Origin: Salinicoccus sp. YB14-2
GTDB lineage: Bacteria; Bacillota; Bacilli; Staphylococcales; Salinicoccaceae
DNA length: 64,000 nt
Assembly: GCF_001265075.1 (NCBI RefSeq)
Contig: NZ_LFKO01000001.1
Span: 850,232 to 914,231 of the forward strand
Direction of reading: 5' to 3'
The notes below the pieces were generated by a model. It was given only the letters and a program-made list of their open reading frames with translations. It ran no database searches and was not told where the DNA came from. Shown here one piece after another: positions 1 through 9,410 of this stretch. How positions within the stretch are numbered: position 1 is the first letter of the stretch; each line of letters begins with the position of its first letter. Made by a program: the position numbers and the translations under genes.

Positions 1-177
1 AGAGGAGCCTAGTAAAGGATCTATTGTGAATACATTTGATCATATGTGGGGATACTTCAAGAGAATATGCACGGTGGATTTTATAATCAACTTAGCCACC
101 TTTGATACAAAAAACGCCATGTGAATTTCATGCTATATTGAAGTTAACCACTACTCTCAATAAAGGAATGAAATCAC

Positions 178-1263
178 ATGACGCAACTTCATGATAACAC
201 TGAATCCATCAAAGGAAAACACCTGACCAAAGATGAGCGGGCACAAATCGCAATATTAAAGCGTGAAAATTACTCCAATCGTCAAATCGCAGAACGATTG
301 GGCCGTGCCCCTCAGACCATCCATAATGAAATCAACAGAGGCACTGTGAAGCAGATGCGCCGTCAGAAACAGAACGGTAAAACATATGATTATTACCATA
401 CCGTATACGATCCCGACTATGCGCACGAGGCCTATATGGAAAACCGCAGACACTGTGGCCGGCGTCCAAAATGGAGCCTGTCGGATGCTTTTGTCGATTG
501 GGCGGATACGCAGATGCTGGACCATCACTGGTCGCCGGATGCGGTCATCGGTGCAGCGAAACAACGCGACCTCTTTCCAGCCGCGCTCATGCCATGTACG
601 ACGACATTGTACAACTGGATCGACCGGCAGATCATGCGCACCAAAAACATGGACCTGGCTGAGAAGCTGCATCGCAATACAAAATCAAACCGTCGCAAAG
701 CACCGGCTCATAAACGGAAACTGGGCCCATCCATCTCCGAACGCCCTGAAGCAGTGAACACCCGGGAGACATTCGGCCACTGGGAAATCGACACAGTCAT
801 CGGCGCCAAACATAAGCATGATGCGGTGCTGCTCACACTCGCCGAACGACAGACGCGGTTTGAAGTCATCCTGAAAATCGATAGTAAAGCCGCCCGGCCC
901 GTCACACAGGCGGTGGCATCACTGGTCGAACGGGCCGGCGCGCATATGCCATCACTGTTTAAAACCATCACGTCGGATAATGGTTCGGAGTTCAGTGAAC
1001 TGTATGACACGCTGAAAGCAGTGACTGATGTGTACTTCGCCAGGCCGTTCGCTTCATATGAACGTGGCACGAGCGAGAACCATCATAAACTCATCCGCCG
1101 GTTTATCCCGAAAGGGCAGCCGATCTCTGAGATCAGCGATCGACAGATTCAGCGCATTCAACGCTGGATGAACAATTATCCACGGAAAATCCTGGACTAT
1201 CAGACCCCGCATGAATGTTTCATCAAAGCATTCAAGCAGACGCAACCGGCCCAGAGCGCGTAG
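178..1263 (+). CDS. IS30-family transposase
   Basis: 361 aa, usual length for the family. An N-terminal helix-turn-helix region (about residues 15-55, LTKDERAQIAILKRE...SNRQIAERLGR) is followed by a DDE catalytic core. HWEIDTVIG (about residue 201) carries the first aspartate, ITSDNGSEF (about 262) the second, and the ENHHKLIRRF stretch (about 300) the glutamate. It cuts and joins the ends of the surrounding element. No frameshift or stop is seen, so it may be active. The ATG lies in the element about 100 bp from the left end. A G+C-rich hairpin follows the stop. Confidence 0.95.
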   Translation: MTQLHDNTESIKGKHLTKDERAQIAILKRENYSNRQIAERLGRAPQTIHNEINRGTVKQMRRQKQNGKTYDYYHTVYDPDYAHEAYMENRRHCGRRPKWSLSDAFVDWADTQMLDHHWSPDAVIGAAKQRDLFPAALMPCTTTLYNWIDRQIMRTKNMDLAEKLHRNTKSNRRKAPAHKRKLGPSISERPEAVNTRETFGHWEIDTVIGAKHKHDAVLLTLAERQTRFEVILKIDSKAARPVTQAVASLVERAGAHMPSLFKTITSDNGSEFSELYDTLKAVTDVYFARPFASYERGTSENHHKLIRRFIPKGQPISEISDRQIQRIQRWMNNYPRKILDYQTPHECFIKAFKQTQPAQSA

Positions 1264-1273
1264 TGGGAAATCG

Positions 1274-1297
1274 CCGCCTCCCCCTCGGGGGAGGCGG
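1274..1297 (+). terminator. hairpin after the IS30 transposase
   Basis: Perfect stem CCGCCTCCCC / GGGGAGGCGG immediately after the transposase stop. No T-run follows, so it could be an intrinsic terminator of low efficiency or a structure that blocks read-through into the element. Confidence 0.5.
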
Positions 1298-1537
1298 TAC
1301 ACCCACCACCATAGGACGTTCACAATCTCCGGAATGGGGATATCACAAGATGGCTAACTTAAACTTGAAATTTACGAGAGAATATGCACATTAAAAGAAA
1401 AGTATGAGTATAAAAAAATAAGAGCATTATTCTTAGATGATAAAATAAAAGATATAGAATTGAAGCGATTTATTATTAAACTTTCTAATCAGTATGATGT
1501 GAAGTATCTCCAAGAATCTAAAATTTTAAATATATGA

Positions 1538-1779
1538 TAATAAAACTATAAAGTTATACTGGCAATACGAGGAAGTTTTAATTAATTAAAGCTAATTAAA
1601 TATCACTATGAAATGAGTGTTTAAATGAATTGTCTACACTTGATTGGACAACTCTTATGAGGGAGGTTATTGTTCAATCAAAGCAAGTAGACGAGTTTTT
1701 ATGACAAGACTTCTGATAGTTAGTAGTGGCAGTCGATGATTAAGGCTGAGCCATTACCTTTGGAAAGTGAGGTATTATA
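1538..1779. other. non-coding gap with an imperfect inverted repeat
   Basis: No gene is visible. An imperfect inverted repeat spans about 1632-1692: GTCTAC plus a GATTG/CAATC core on each side, with arms about 23 bp long. It resembles the fused ends of a lost insertion element but no transposase remnant is recognisable. Confidence 0.3.
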
Positions 1780-1830
1780 AAAACAGCAATAAGATAATTT
1801 TCAATACGAAATTATCTTATTGCTGTTTTT
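1780..1830 (-). terminator. terminator of clpL
   Basis: Long stem AACAGCAATAAGATAATTT pairing with AAATTATCTTATTGCTGTT around a short loop. The minus-strand transcript ends in U-rich sequence. It sits about 55 bp downstream of the clpL stop. Confidence 0.85.
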
Positions 1831-1884
1831 GATTTATGTTCCAAACTCTTTTTTAAAATAAATTCCTTTATTTAGTGTAACAGT

Positions 1885-3978
1885 TTATTTACCTTTAACT
1901 ATTACTTCATCATTTTCAAGTACGATATCTACATGTTTTACGTCTGTATGATCTAAGTAGTAATCTGTGATTTTGTCGCGTACTTCTTGTTCAACAACAC
2001 GACGTAACGGACGCGCACCCATTTGTTCGTCGTATCCTTTATCAATTAACCAATCTTTGACATCTTGTGTAACGTCCATTGTGATTCCTTTTTTATCTAA
2101 TGTTTTTTGAACATCTTCTAATAATAAGTTCACAATGTCTTGTAATGCATCTTTACCTAAATGCTCGAATTTAACGATACCATTGAAACGGTTAAGAAAT
2201 TCAGGGCGGAAGATTTTTTTCATTTCATCCATAATATCATCAAACTCTTCCTTTCCATCGCCAAAGCCAGCATTAGAAGTACAAATAATAATTGTGTTTT
2301 TAAAGTTAATGACATTACCTTGACCATCTGTTAAGTTACCATCATCCATAACTTGTAATAATAAAGTTAAGATTTGTGGATTCGCTTTTTCAATTTCATC
2401 AAATAAGATAACTGAGTATGGGTTACGTCTAACTTTCTCTGTTAATGTGTTTGAATTATCATCATAACCTACATAACCAGCAGTTGTTCCAATCATTTTA
2501 GATACAGCAGTTTGATCACTATATTCACTCATATCTAAGCGAATTAATGCATCTTTATTACCGAATAAATCAATTGCTAACTGCTTTGCAAGTTCTGTTT
2601 TACCTACACCTGTAGGACCTACGAAAAGGAAGCTACCAATTGGGCGGTTGCCTTCATCAAATCCAGCACGGTTACGACGAATTGCACGAGAGACAAGATC
2701 AACAGCTCTATCTTGACCAATAATTTTATCTTTTAAACGCTTATTAATCTTTTTCAATCTTTCGATATCACTTGCATCCATTTGAGATACGGGGATACCA
2801 GTTAAACGTTCAATTGAATCAGAAACATCTTTTACCGTAGCTTTAGTATTATGTGCAACATTACTGTTTTTTAGTTTATCGTGTAGTTCTTTAATTTCGT
2901 TTTGGATTTTGTCAGCTTCTTTATATTCTTCATTACTCACGGCTTTACTTTTATCATCTTGTAATTGTGCAATGCGCTTTTCAATTTCCACTTTATCTAT
3001 TGCAGGACTTTGTGCTGACAAGTGAGCTGCAGTAATATCTAGTACGTCAATAGCTTTATCTGGCAATAAACGTTGAGGAATATATTGAATGGATAAGTCT
3101 ACACAAGCTTTTAATACATCATCTGGTAGTTCAACATGGTGATGTTCTTCAAATTTTTCACGTATACCTTTTAAAATATTAAAAGTGTCATCAGCACTTG
3201 GTTCATTAACAAGTACTTCATTAAAACGACGTGTTAATGCAGCATCTTTTAAAATATTATTCCGATATTCATCTTGTGTAGTTGCACCAATAATTGAAAA
3301 TTCACCACGGCTTAATGCAGGTTTAATTATATCGGATAACCCTTTACTACCAGAATCACCGCCAGTTGAACCTGAACCAATAATTTGATGAATTTCGTCA
3401 AAGAATAATACAACATTTTTCGCTTCTTTAACAGCCTCAACTAATTTTTGGATATTTTCTTCAAAAGCGCCACGATATTGTGTGCCAGCTTCTAAGGAAG
3501 AAATATCTATTGAGATGATTTCTTTATCTTTAATAGATGATGGTACATTGCCTTTAACTATAGCTTGTGCTAAACCTTCAACAATAGCTGTTTTACCTAC
3601 ACCAGCTTCACCAACTAAAATAGGATTGTTTTTAGTACGTCTACTTAGGACTTCAGCAGTTTCTTGGATTTCTTTATCACGACCAATTACTGGGTCTAAT
3701 AAATCATCGCGTGCTTCTTGTGTTAAATTACGGCCAATTTGATCTAAATAATTACCTTCATCATTTTGTCTTTGAGAATTAGATTGTTGAAATGCACGCG
3801 CGTTTTGCTCAGCAGAATTCCCACCTTGCTGTTGTCGTAATTGTGCTAATTGTTCCGGAGAAACTTCTTTGCCATTGATATAATATTTTTTAGTACCACT
3901 ATTGACAGATTCTTGCATATCTTGGAATATTCTTCTGAATATTGAATCAAAATCATCATTGAAATATCCGTTATTCAT
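1885..3978 (-). CDS. clpL: ClpL, Hsp100/Clp ATPase
   Basis: 697 aa, matching staphylococcal ClpL (about 700 aa). It lacks the long N-terminal domain of ClpB/ClpC. There are two AAA+ modules: Walker A GEAGVGKT near residue 125 with FFDEIH as Walker B, and GPTGVGKT near residue 455 with LFDEIEKA. A coiled middle region lies between them (about 325-370). The ATG at 3978 is chosen because AGGGGTG lies 6 nt upstream; an earlier in-frame GTG overlaps that ribosome site. ClpL is a cytosolic stress chaperone/disaggregase that supports heat survival in staphylococci and lactic acid bacteria. It lies 59 bp downstream of the alcohol dehydrogenase on the same strand, so the two may share a transcript. 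Its low G+C matches the accessory region, not the core to the right. Confidence 0.95.
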   Translation of the reverse strand: MNNGYFNDDFDSIFRRIFQDMQESVNSGTKKYYINGKEVSPEQLAQLRQQQGGNSAEQNARAFQQSNSQRQNDEGNYLDQIGRNLTQEARDDLLDPVIGRDKEIQETAEVLSRRTKNNPILVGEAGVGKTAIVEGLAQAIVKGNVPSSIKDKEIISIDISSLEAGTQYRGAFEENIQKLVEAVKEAKNVVLFFDEIHQIIGSGSTGGDSGSKGLSDIIKPALSRGEFSIIGATTQDEYRNNILKDAALTRRFNEVLVNEPSADDTFNILKGIREKFEEHHHVELPDDVLKACVDLSIQYIPQRLLPDKAIDVLDITAAHLSAQSPAIDKVEIEKRIAQLQDDKSKAVSNEEYKEADKIQNEIKELHDKLKNSNVAHNTKATVKDVSDSIERLTGIPVSQMDASDIERLKKINKRLKDKIIGQDRAVDLVSRAIRRNRAGFDEGNRPIGSFLFVGPTGVGKTELAKQLAIDLFGNKDALIRLDMSEYSDQTAVSKMIGTTAGYVGYDDNSNTLTEKVRRNPYSVILFDEIEKANPQILTLLLQVMDDGNLTDGQGNVINFKNTIIICTSNAGFGDGKEEFDDIMDEMKKIFRPEFLNRFNGIVKFEHLGKDALQDIVNLLLEDVQKTLDKKGITMDVTQDVKDWLIDKGYDEQMGARPLRRVVEQEVRDKITDYYLDHTDVKHVDIVLENDEVIVKGK

Positions 3979-4037
3979 ACATATCACCCCTAATAATATC
4001 CAATAATTTAATAGTCGAGAACAAAAGTTTTTATAGT

Positions 4038-5156
4038 CTATTCTGGTTTAAATACAACTTTAATGCTATTATCCTTCTTCTGATCAAATACTTTGTAAGC
4101 TTCGTCTGCCTTTTCAAGTGGGAAAGTATGTGTAATAATTTCTGTAGGATCAAATACTTCATCTTTAATCATCTCGTAAAGTTTAGGCATTAGATGAATA
4201 ACAGGAGCCTGTCCACTTGTTACTGTAATATCACGGTTAAATATTAAATCTATAGGAAAATTATCAGCAGGCGATCCATATATACCGGTAAGCTGTATTG
4301 TCCCAAACTTTCTTACTGATTCAGTAGCAGTAAGTATTGGACTTATTGTTCCACGTTGTTGAGAATGCTCAGACAGCTCCTGTTCTGGACTCGATTGCTG
4401 TCCATCCATTCCTACACAATCAATAACAACATCTGCGCCACCACGCGTTTTTTCTTTAAGAAGTTTACCTATTTCCTGTTCTTCATCAAAGTTATACACT
4501 TCAGCACCATTGTACTTTTTTGCGTGATTAAGACGATGCTGTACATTGTCAATCGCAATCACTCTCTCTGCACCTTTTAGTTTCGCAAACTTCTGCGCCA
4601 TTAAACCGATAGGGCCACAACCTAATACAATAACTGTATCACCAGGTTTAACGCCTGAGTGTTCTACACTCCAGTAAGCAGTAGGTACAACGTCTGATAA
4701 GAATAAAACTTGCTCATCTTTTAGATTGTTATCCGGAACCTTAAATGAAGAAAAGTCAGCATGAGGTACTCTTAAGTATTCTGCCTGTCCTCCCCAGTGA
4801 TTACCATGAAGATTACCAAAACCGAATAGTCCACCATTATCTAATTTCCAGTTCGCTGGTGTTTCATTAGAATTGTCACACTGAGATTCCATGTCGTTAT
4901 TGCAGTAGAAACATTCTCCACACCCAATATTAAAAGGTATTACCACACGATCTCCTTTCTTTAGTTTTTTTACATCTTTTCCTATCTCTTCAACAATACC
5001 CATCGGTTCATGTCCAATTACAAAACCAGGTTCCATGAATAAATCACCTTGATGATATAAATGTAAATCTGAACCACAAATCCCAGATGCTGTTATCTTT
5101 ATAATTGCATCAGTTGTTTCAATAATCTTAGCATCTTCAACTTTTTCCATCTTCAT
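4038..5156 (-). CDS. zinc-dependent alcohol/formaldehyde dehydrogenase-like protein with an N-terminal nonsense codon
   Basis: 372 aa from an internal ATG. Catalytic zinc ligands are seen in CGSDLHLYH and GHEP (about residues 28 and 48), structural zinc cysteines in CGECFYCNN...C (about 75-92), and a Rossmann GCGPIGLM near 180. The family is the FDH-like branch of medium-chain dehydrogenases that oxidise alcohols or aldehydes with NAD. The frame extends upstream to an ATG at 5189 with GGAG 9 nt before it, but reads M-K-A-V-T-stop: codon 6 is TAA (5174-5172) where relatives have a tyrosine. The remainder (QGHKK then MKMEKVED) is in frame. Translation may restart at 5156, where AAGGA lies 10 nt upstream; otherwise the gene is dead. 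The shortened protein would lack the first beta strand. Confidence 0.8.
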   Translation of the reverse strand: MKMEKVEDAKIIETTDAIIKITASGICGSDLHLYHQGDLFMEPGFVIGHEPMGIVEEIGKDVKKLKKGDRVVIPFNIGCGECFYCNNDMESQCDNSNETPANWKLDNGGLFGFGNLHGNHWGGQAEYLRVPHADFSSFKVPDNNLKDEQVLFLSDVVPTAYWSVEHSGVKPGDTVIVLGCGPIGLMAQKFAKLKGAERVIAIDNVQHRLNHAKKYNGAEVYNFDEEQEIGKLLKEKTRGGADVVIDCVGMDGQQSSPEQELSEHSQQRGTISPILTATESVRKFGTIQLTGIYGSPADNFPIDLIFNRDITVTSGQAPVIHLMPKLYEMIKDEVFDPTEIITHTFPLEKADEAYKVFDQKKDNSIKVVFKPE

Positions 5157-5335
5157 CTTCTTATGTCCTTGTTAAGTGACTGCTTTCATAAAATAACACT
5201 CCATTCTTGATATTATTTACAATAATACTAAAATATACCTTTGACCTTGACTTATAAACATAGATTTTTATAAAATCAATCATCTTACTAAGAATATCTT
5301 CATTTGTGTTAATGATGACTATTTTATATAAAACT

Positions 5336-5362
5336 AAAGAGAAGACTGATAGTCTCCTCTTT
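5336..5362 (-). terminator. terminator of the PfpI-family gene
   Basis: Stem AAAGAGAAGACT / AGTCTCCTCTTT with a 3-nt loop and one mismatch, about 10 bp downstream of the stop. The minus-strand exit is T-rich. Confidence 0.65.
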
Positions 5363-5371
5363 AAAAAATGA

Positions 5372-5887
5372 TTATTTTAATAAATTTACAGATTCACGGT
5401 TAAAGTCTTCTAAATCATCAGGTGTACGTGAAGTGACGATATTATCAGAAACTACAACTGATTCATCTACTACTGTTGCACCAGCGTTTTCCAAATCTTT
5501 ACGAACTGATAAGAAACTTGTTAATTTTTTACCTTTTAATAAGTCTGTATCGATTAATAGCTGTGGTCCATGACAAATCGCAAATACAGGCTTTTCATTT
5601 TGAACGAAATGTTTTGTAAATTCTCCAAAACGACCTTCTTCATCTCCACGTAACATATCTGGTGAGAATCCCCCTGGGATAAGTAATGCGTCAAAATCTT
5701 CAGGTTTTACATCGCTAATCGCTCTATCTACTGTTACTTCAGTATCTTCAGACTTACCTTTTACTGTACCTGTTTCTTTTCCTATTACAGTAATGTCATG
5801 TCCTTCGTTTTTTAAAGCCTCAACTGGGCTTGTGTATTCAACGTCTTCAAAATAATTATCTAGTACAACAGCAATTTTTTTTGCCAT
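5372..5887 (-). CDS. DJ-1/PfpI-family protein
   Basis: 171 aa. The nucleophile elbow AICHGPQLL (Cys near residue 104) and the upstream LLIPGG motif are those of the DJ-1/PfpI superfamily (proteases, glyoxalases and deglycase-like stress proteins). The size matches the staphylococcal PfpI protein. The start at 5887 is chosen from TAGGAGG 9 nt upstream; a further in-frame start 42 bp upstream has no ribosome site. It probably protects against carbonyl or oxidative stress in the cytosol, which fits its neighbours clpL and the alcohol dehydrogenase. The substrate cannot be told from sequence. Confidence 0.9.
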   Translation of the reverse strand: MAKKIAVVLDNYFEDVEYTSPVEALKNEGHDITVIGKETGTVKGKSEDTEVTVDRAISDVKPEDFDALLIPGGFSPDMLRGDEEGRFGEFTKHFVQNEKPVFAICHGPQLLIDTDLLKGKKLTSFLSVRKDLENAGATVVDESVVVSDNIVTSRTPDDLEDFNRESVNLLK

Positions 5888-5949
5888 AAATAAATTCCTC
5901 CTAAAGTTATTAATATATACCCACTCCATAATCTTTAAAACATATGGTA

Positions 5950-6128
5950 TGTCAACTGTATTTTAGACAGTTTTTATAGAATTCTTTCTTATACTCCTTT
6001 GGCGTCATATAACCGAACACACCATGTGGTCTAATAATGACATTTTCCATTTTAAGTTGTTGGTTTTCTTTTCTGAGTTGTCTCATTTCTCTTTCTTCAA
6101 CTGTTAAGTTATCTAATTGAGTGATATT
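5950..6128 (-). mobile_element. IS3-family (IS150-type) remnant with internal deletion
   Basis: Read on the minus strand, one open frame joins a piece of an OrfA coiled coil (LTVEEREMRQLRKENQQLKM) directly to the last residues of an OrfB integrase (RPHGVFGYMTPKEYKKEF... then stop near 5953). Everything between is missing, so an in-frame deletion removed the catalytic core. The remnant starts just upstream of the PfpI gene. Confidence 0.75.
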
Positions 6129-6764
6129 TGGAAAGAATCATTTAACAATTCATTCATTTTATTCTTTCACATTGAGAGCGACTGTATCCACTAAGTTAAT
6201 AATCAGAATAAACCAACTTCCAACTATTTTGCACTTTTGCTCTAAAAAGTACGCAAGTGCTAAAATTCTTGCCCATACAAACACAAACAACGACACGCTA
6301 TCTTCTCATGATTCTGCTAAAGAAGTAATGAGCGACGACACCCAAAGAGCAATTGCGTATGAACTGAATAAAGTAATCAAAGAAAATTTGAGTGTTGATT
6401 GACATAAGAGAGAGTATTCACAAGTAAGGATGAGACTTACTGTAAGAAGACTACATAAAAAATACGGAATATCCACTTGATCTTCAAAACTAGCATTAGA
6501 TAATGTAGTCGAATAAGCAGAATTGATGGCTAGTGAATTATAATTACTAAAAAGAGACCTAATATCAATCAGATATTAAGTCTATATTCATTAAGCATAA
6601 ATTATAATTAACACGCATCAACGGTGATAAGCTTCAAAACGTATCACTTTGAACTACGGGTTATTTGTGGTAACTCTCATTCTTCAATATCTTATTTACT
6701 GACAAGATTGCTCTATATATTGGTAATTGTATAGAATAAACTAGTTTTAACCGTCAAATAGAAC
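6129..6764. other. degenerate accessory region without a confident gene
   Basis: One plus-strand frame (6121-6402) ends in a helical, charged stretch (SDDTQRAIAYELNKVIKENL) but has an unconvincing hydrophobic N-terminus, no ribosome site and no recognised family. A short frame near 6432-6480 (MRLTVRRLHKKYGIST) looks like a fragment. A small hairpin, GACCTAATATC/GATATTAAGTC, lies near 6550-6575. The region is best read as decayed mobile-element or plasmid debris between the IS3 remnant and the ISL3 element. Confidence 0.4.
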
Positions 6765-8467
6765 GGTTCTTACGCACTTTTGGGGATGGAAAAATCACTT
6801 TACAGGGTATAGGCCAGTAAAAAGGAGCGGGTTAAAATGAACAATTCTGTCATTAATCCAATCGCATATTTAGATGGCAATGCTCAGGTGATTTATAAAG
6901 TGCAATCAGAAAAAGAAATCTTCTTAATCATTAAAATTGATTCTCAATCTGCAACTTGCCCATCCTGTCATTCAGGTTCCTCCCACCGCCACAGTCGATA
7001 CTGCCGAAATGTGCAGGATTTACCGGTTTCTGAATGTTATTTTCATTTTCAAATCATTGTACAAAAATGGTTTTGCGACAATCCGGACTGTCAAAAGAAA
7101 GTGTTTACAGAACGGTTATCATGGTTAGCACCGTATCAGCGTAAAACAGCACGTCTGGAAAGGGTGATTGAGAAAATCGCATTTTCAACGAATTGTCTCA
7201 CAGCAGAAAAGGTGTGCGAGTCGCTTCATATTCGTATTAGTCATGATACCCTACTTCGTCGGGTCAAAAATGTTTCTTTCAATCATCAGGCCTCTCCCTT
7301 TTGTCGGTATCGATGATTCCGCATTTAAAAAGAGAACATCCTATGGAACGATTTTAATTGACTTAAAAACAAAACAGCCCATTGATTTATTGGATTCCAG
7401 AGGACGGGAAAAGTCACGGAGTGGTTAAAAGCCCATCCTGATATTAAGCTCATTACACGGGATGGCTCCAGAACTTATGCGAAGGCCATCACACAAGTTT
7501 CTGAGGAGATCCTGCAATTGGGCGACCGTTGGCACATTCTCCATCAGTTATTTGAAGCTGTTAAGAAAACGATTACTGGTGTAATTCCATTAAAATGGAA
7601 GCCATCTCAAAAAGAACAGCGACCCTCAAAAGACGCTTCCGATGATATCATTGTTCGTAAAAGTGATGTGGCACGACTCCAAAATGAGGAGAAGCGATGG
7701 GCACGCATCCAAGAAGTGCAAAGTCTGCACAAACAAGGCGACTCGGTCACAGCGATCCACAAAAAAGTTCAAATTTCACGAAGTACTGTATACGCCGATT
7801 TGCGTCAAAAAGAAAGGCCGAACCACAAGCGGGGTTCCCCTTATCAAAAGTACCATCCGCTCGTTCATTCACTTGTCAGGGAGAATCAGTCAAATCGGCA
7901 GATAGAAGCAAGGTGCCGCTCGGAAGGTTACAGTGGATCACTTTCCACTTTGAATGCCATAATTGCGGAAGTACGTAGACAAGTGCGCACTGATGCACCA
8001 AAATCGTATTCATTTCGGCAAAAGATCATTAATATCTTATGGGATTTCAAAAAGGGGCATCGCATGGAACGGTTGCTTCAACTCCATCCGTGTCTGTTGG
8101 AAACATTCTCTGAAGTTATTGAAATTGAAGAGCTCGTTCATTCATTCCGCAACCTTTTTAATGAAAAGAATATACCAGCGCTAGACAATTGGATGCGTGA
8201 ATATCAGAACAGTGAATTTCCTTATATCATTTCCTTTATAAACGGCCTAAATCAAGATTTACAGGCGGTTAGATTAAGTGTGCAAGAAGATTGGAGTAAC
8301 GGTGTGACTGAAGGTCACGTGAACCGACTAAAAACATTCAAGCGGTTAATGTACGGCAGAGCGAGTTTTCCAGTATTAAAAAACCGAGTTTTATATCACT
8401 TTTAAAAATAAGGTGTAGGGATCCTGGCAGCCAGAGGTACTTAAACCCCCAAAAGTGCGTAAGAACC
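6765..8467 (+). mobile_element. ISL3-family insertion sequence, inactivated
   Basis: A 1703-bp element with 21-bp terminal inverted repeats: GGTTCTTACGCACTTTTGGGG at 6765-6785, its reverse complement at 8447-8467. The transposase between them is frameshifted. The 8-bp flanks (AATAGAAC and ACTAGACT) do not match, so there is no target duplication. That suggests later rearrangement between copies or mutation of a flank. Confidence 0.9.
6837..8405 (+). pseudogene. ISL3-family transposase with two frameshifts
   Basis: The N-terminal part (6837 onward) has a zinc-ribbon-like region with paired cysteines (CPSCH near residue 40, CRNVQDL, then CDNPDCQKK near 77). The frame shifts near 7260-7300 into the piece with GIDDSAFKKRTSYGTI, which holds the first catalytic aspartate of the DDE core. 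Near 7400-7415 it shifts back to a long open frame (VTEWLKAHPDIKLITRDGS, LGDRWHILHQL, and VTEGHVNRLKTFKRLMYGRA near the C-terminus). The shifts compensate each other, but the protein would not be made whole. Sequencing error is an alternative explanation for either shift. Confidence 0.85.
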
Positions 8468-8713
8468 ACTAGACTTAACAGTTTTCCGCAATTAAGAGTA
8501 AACAGTTTACGATCTTATAAATCACCTTCGGTATACTGAGACAGAGTATATTTAAAGGGAGAGAACATGGAGTGGAAAAACGGATAATCTATCAAGAGGT
8601 ACACCGTTTAAAAAACATGGGATTTTCAAATTGTAAATGGCAAAGGTGGTGAATTTGTCTGGCAATAATCAGTGAAGACTTTAAAAACAAACTTTTATAA
8701 ATAAACACTCAAA

Positions 8714-8760
8714 CCCCTGGCAATCAGATTCTATTAATCATCTAATTGCCAGGGGCATTT
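8714..8760 (+). terminator. intrinsic terminator-like hairpin
   Basis: Perfect 11-bp stem CCCCTGGCAAT / ATTGCCAGGGG (8714-8724 and 8745-8755) followed by CATTTCATT. It insulates the island genes from the ISL3 side. Confidence 0.6.
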
Positions 8761-8779
8761 CATTCACTATAACAAGCAA

Positions 8780-8846
8780 CCCTGTATTAAGTCGGTTTTG
8801 ATGAGTACCGGAAACCGGAACAAAGCCCTGTATTAAATTAGTTTTG
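8780..8846. repeat. two degenerate direct repeats, 46-bp period
   Basis: CCCTGTATTAA followed by six variable bases and GTTTTG occurs at 8780-8800 and 8826-8846. The sequence after each copy is also similar. It might be the remains of an island end or of recombinase arm sites; no function can be assigned. Confidence 0.4.
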
Positions 8847-8909
8847 GGAAACTCCAGAAACTTAGATTACAATACTTTTATTATATCATCACTGATTGGA
8901 TTCATTCAA

Positions 8910-9401
8910 TTAAACATTAAGCCAATCGTCATCGTCAATGATACTCTTTTTAATTTCAGATTCTCTTTCCTTCAATTTATTTTTCGATTGTGGAGCATTT
9001 TTAAAAGTGCTTTTTCTATTATTACTATCTTTTTCTCTGATTGATTTTTGCACTTCTTTCCTGGCTTCTACAAGGTAATAACTTTCCAATGTATCCCTAT
9101 GAATTATTCCTCTAGGATGACGTTGCATTTCAAATTCTCCGGTTAGAAATAAATTATTGATAGATACATTCAAATCTATATTGTTCGTTTTTTTATATAG
9201 CTTTTCTACTTGGTTAGTTAGTTCTTTTATCATTCGCATATTTCTATATTCTAGAGAATCATGCTCAATCATTTCAGAAAGAATATAATGATCTATAGCA
9301 TCAACTATTACACTTTTTTCTGTTCCTATCCCTTTTGCCTCTTTTATAGTATTTATTTTAGAAATCGTGTCTTCGTCAAATTTATAGTGTTTTGAAACCA
9401 T
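8910..9401 (-). CDS. hypothetical island protein, ribbon-helix-helix-like N-terminus
   Basis: 163 aa. The first 50 residues (HYKFDEDTISKINTIKEAKG then a helix ending in DAIDHYILSEM) resemble a ribbon-helix-helix DNA-binding fold. Next come a predicted coiled region (residues 55-80) and a highly charged, probably disordered tail ending in DDDDWLNV. The start has AGGAGG 7 nt upstream. It is 9 bp downstream of the next gene on the same strand, so the two form an operon beyond the origin. Such pairs occur in staphylococcal islands and plasmids; a role in copy control or segregation is a guess. Confidence 0.7.
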   Translation of the reverse strand: MVSKHYKFDEDTISKINTIKEAKGIGTEKSVIVDAIDHYILSEMIEHDSLEYRNMRMIKELTNQVEKLYKKTNNIDLNVSINNLFLTGEFEMQRHPRGIIHRDTLESYYLVEARKEVQKSIREKDSNNRKSTFKNAPQSKNKLKERESEIKKSIIDDDDWLNV

Positions 9402-9410
9402 TTTAACCTC

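Larger units (their letters stand above)
73..1376 (+). mobile_element. IS30-family insertion sequence, complete
   Basis: A 1304-bp element bounded by 13-bp direct repeats (60-72, 1377-1389). The ends form imperfect inverted repeats: the left end from 73 contains TTAGCCACC and the reverse complement of the right end contains TTAGCCATC in register, with further matches over about 30 bp. It carries one full-length transposase. Most IS30-family elements duplicate 2-3 bp, so a 13-bp duplication is long for the family. The element is richer in G+C than the gene it interrupts. Confidence 0.85.
1..1537 (+). pseudogene. YbgA/DUF1722-family gene interrupted by IS30-family element
   Basis: Bases 2-72 read in frame as a YbgA-like segment (SKGSIVNTFDHMWGYFKRIC). 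After the insertion the same frame resumes at 1379 and runs to a TGA at 1535-1537, ending DVKYLQESKILNI. Both halves align with the intact homologue at 62323-62700 (HMWGYFKKVC and EVKYLQNSSVLQ). A 13-bp sequence, AGAGAATATGCAC, lies on both sides of the insert (60-72 and 1377-1389); removing the insert and one copy restores an uninterrupted frame. The 5' end lies outside the window. YbgA/DUF1722 proteins have no established biochemical function. The broken copy is clearly more A+T-rich than the intact one, so it probably arrived by transfer and is not a recent duplicate. Confidence 0.85.
8468..8909. other. intergenic gap between ISL3 and the island genes
   Basis: No intact gene is seen. A tiny open piece near 8620-8660 (DFQIVNGKGGEFVWQ, stop) looks like the tail of a lost gene. 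A strong hairpin (8714-8755) and a degenerate 46-bp direct repeat (8780-8846) occupy the rest. The left end of the island probably lies in or left of this gap. Confidence 0.4.

Noticed and set aside
5900-5940. Left attachment site of the guaA island (CCCACTCC near 5927)
   Set aside because: Only a few bases match TTATTCCCACTC; not better than chance.
6121-6402. 93-codon protein between IS remnants
   Set aside because: No ribosome site and no recognisable domain; kept only as part of a degenerate region.
8570-8590. Left attachment site (GAGTGGAAAA near 8570)
   Set aside because: Matches the first six bases of GAGTGGGAATAA only, in a region without other end-like structure.
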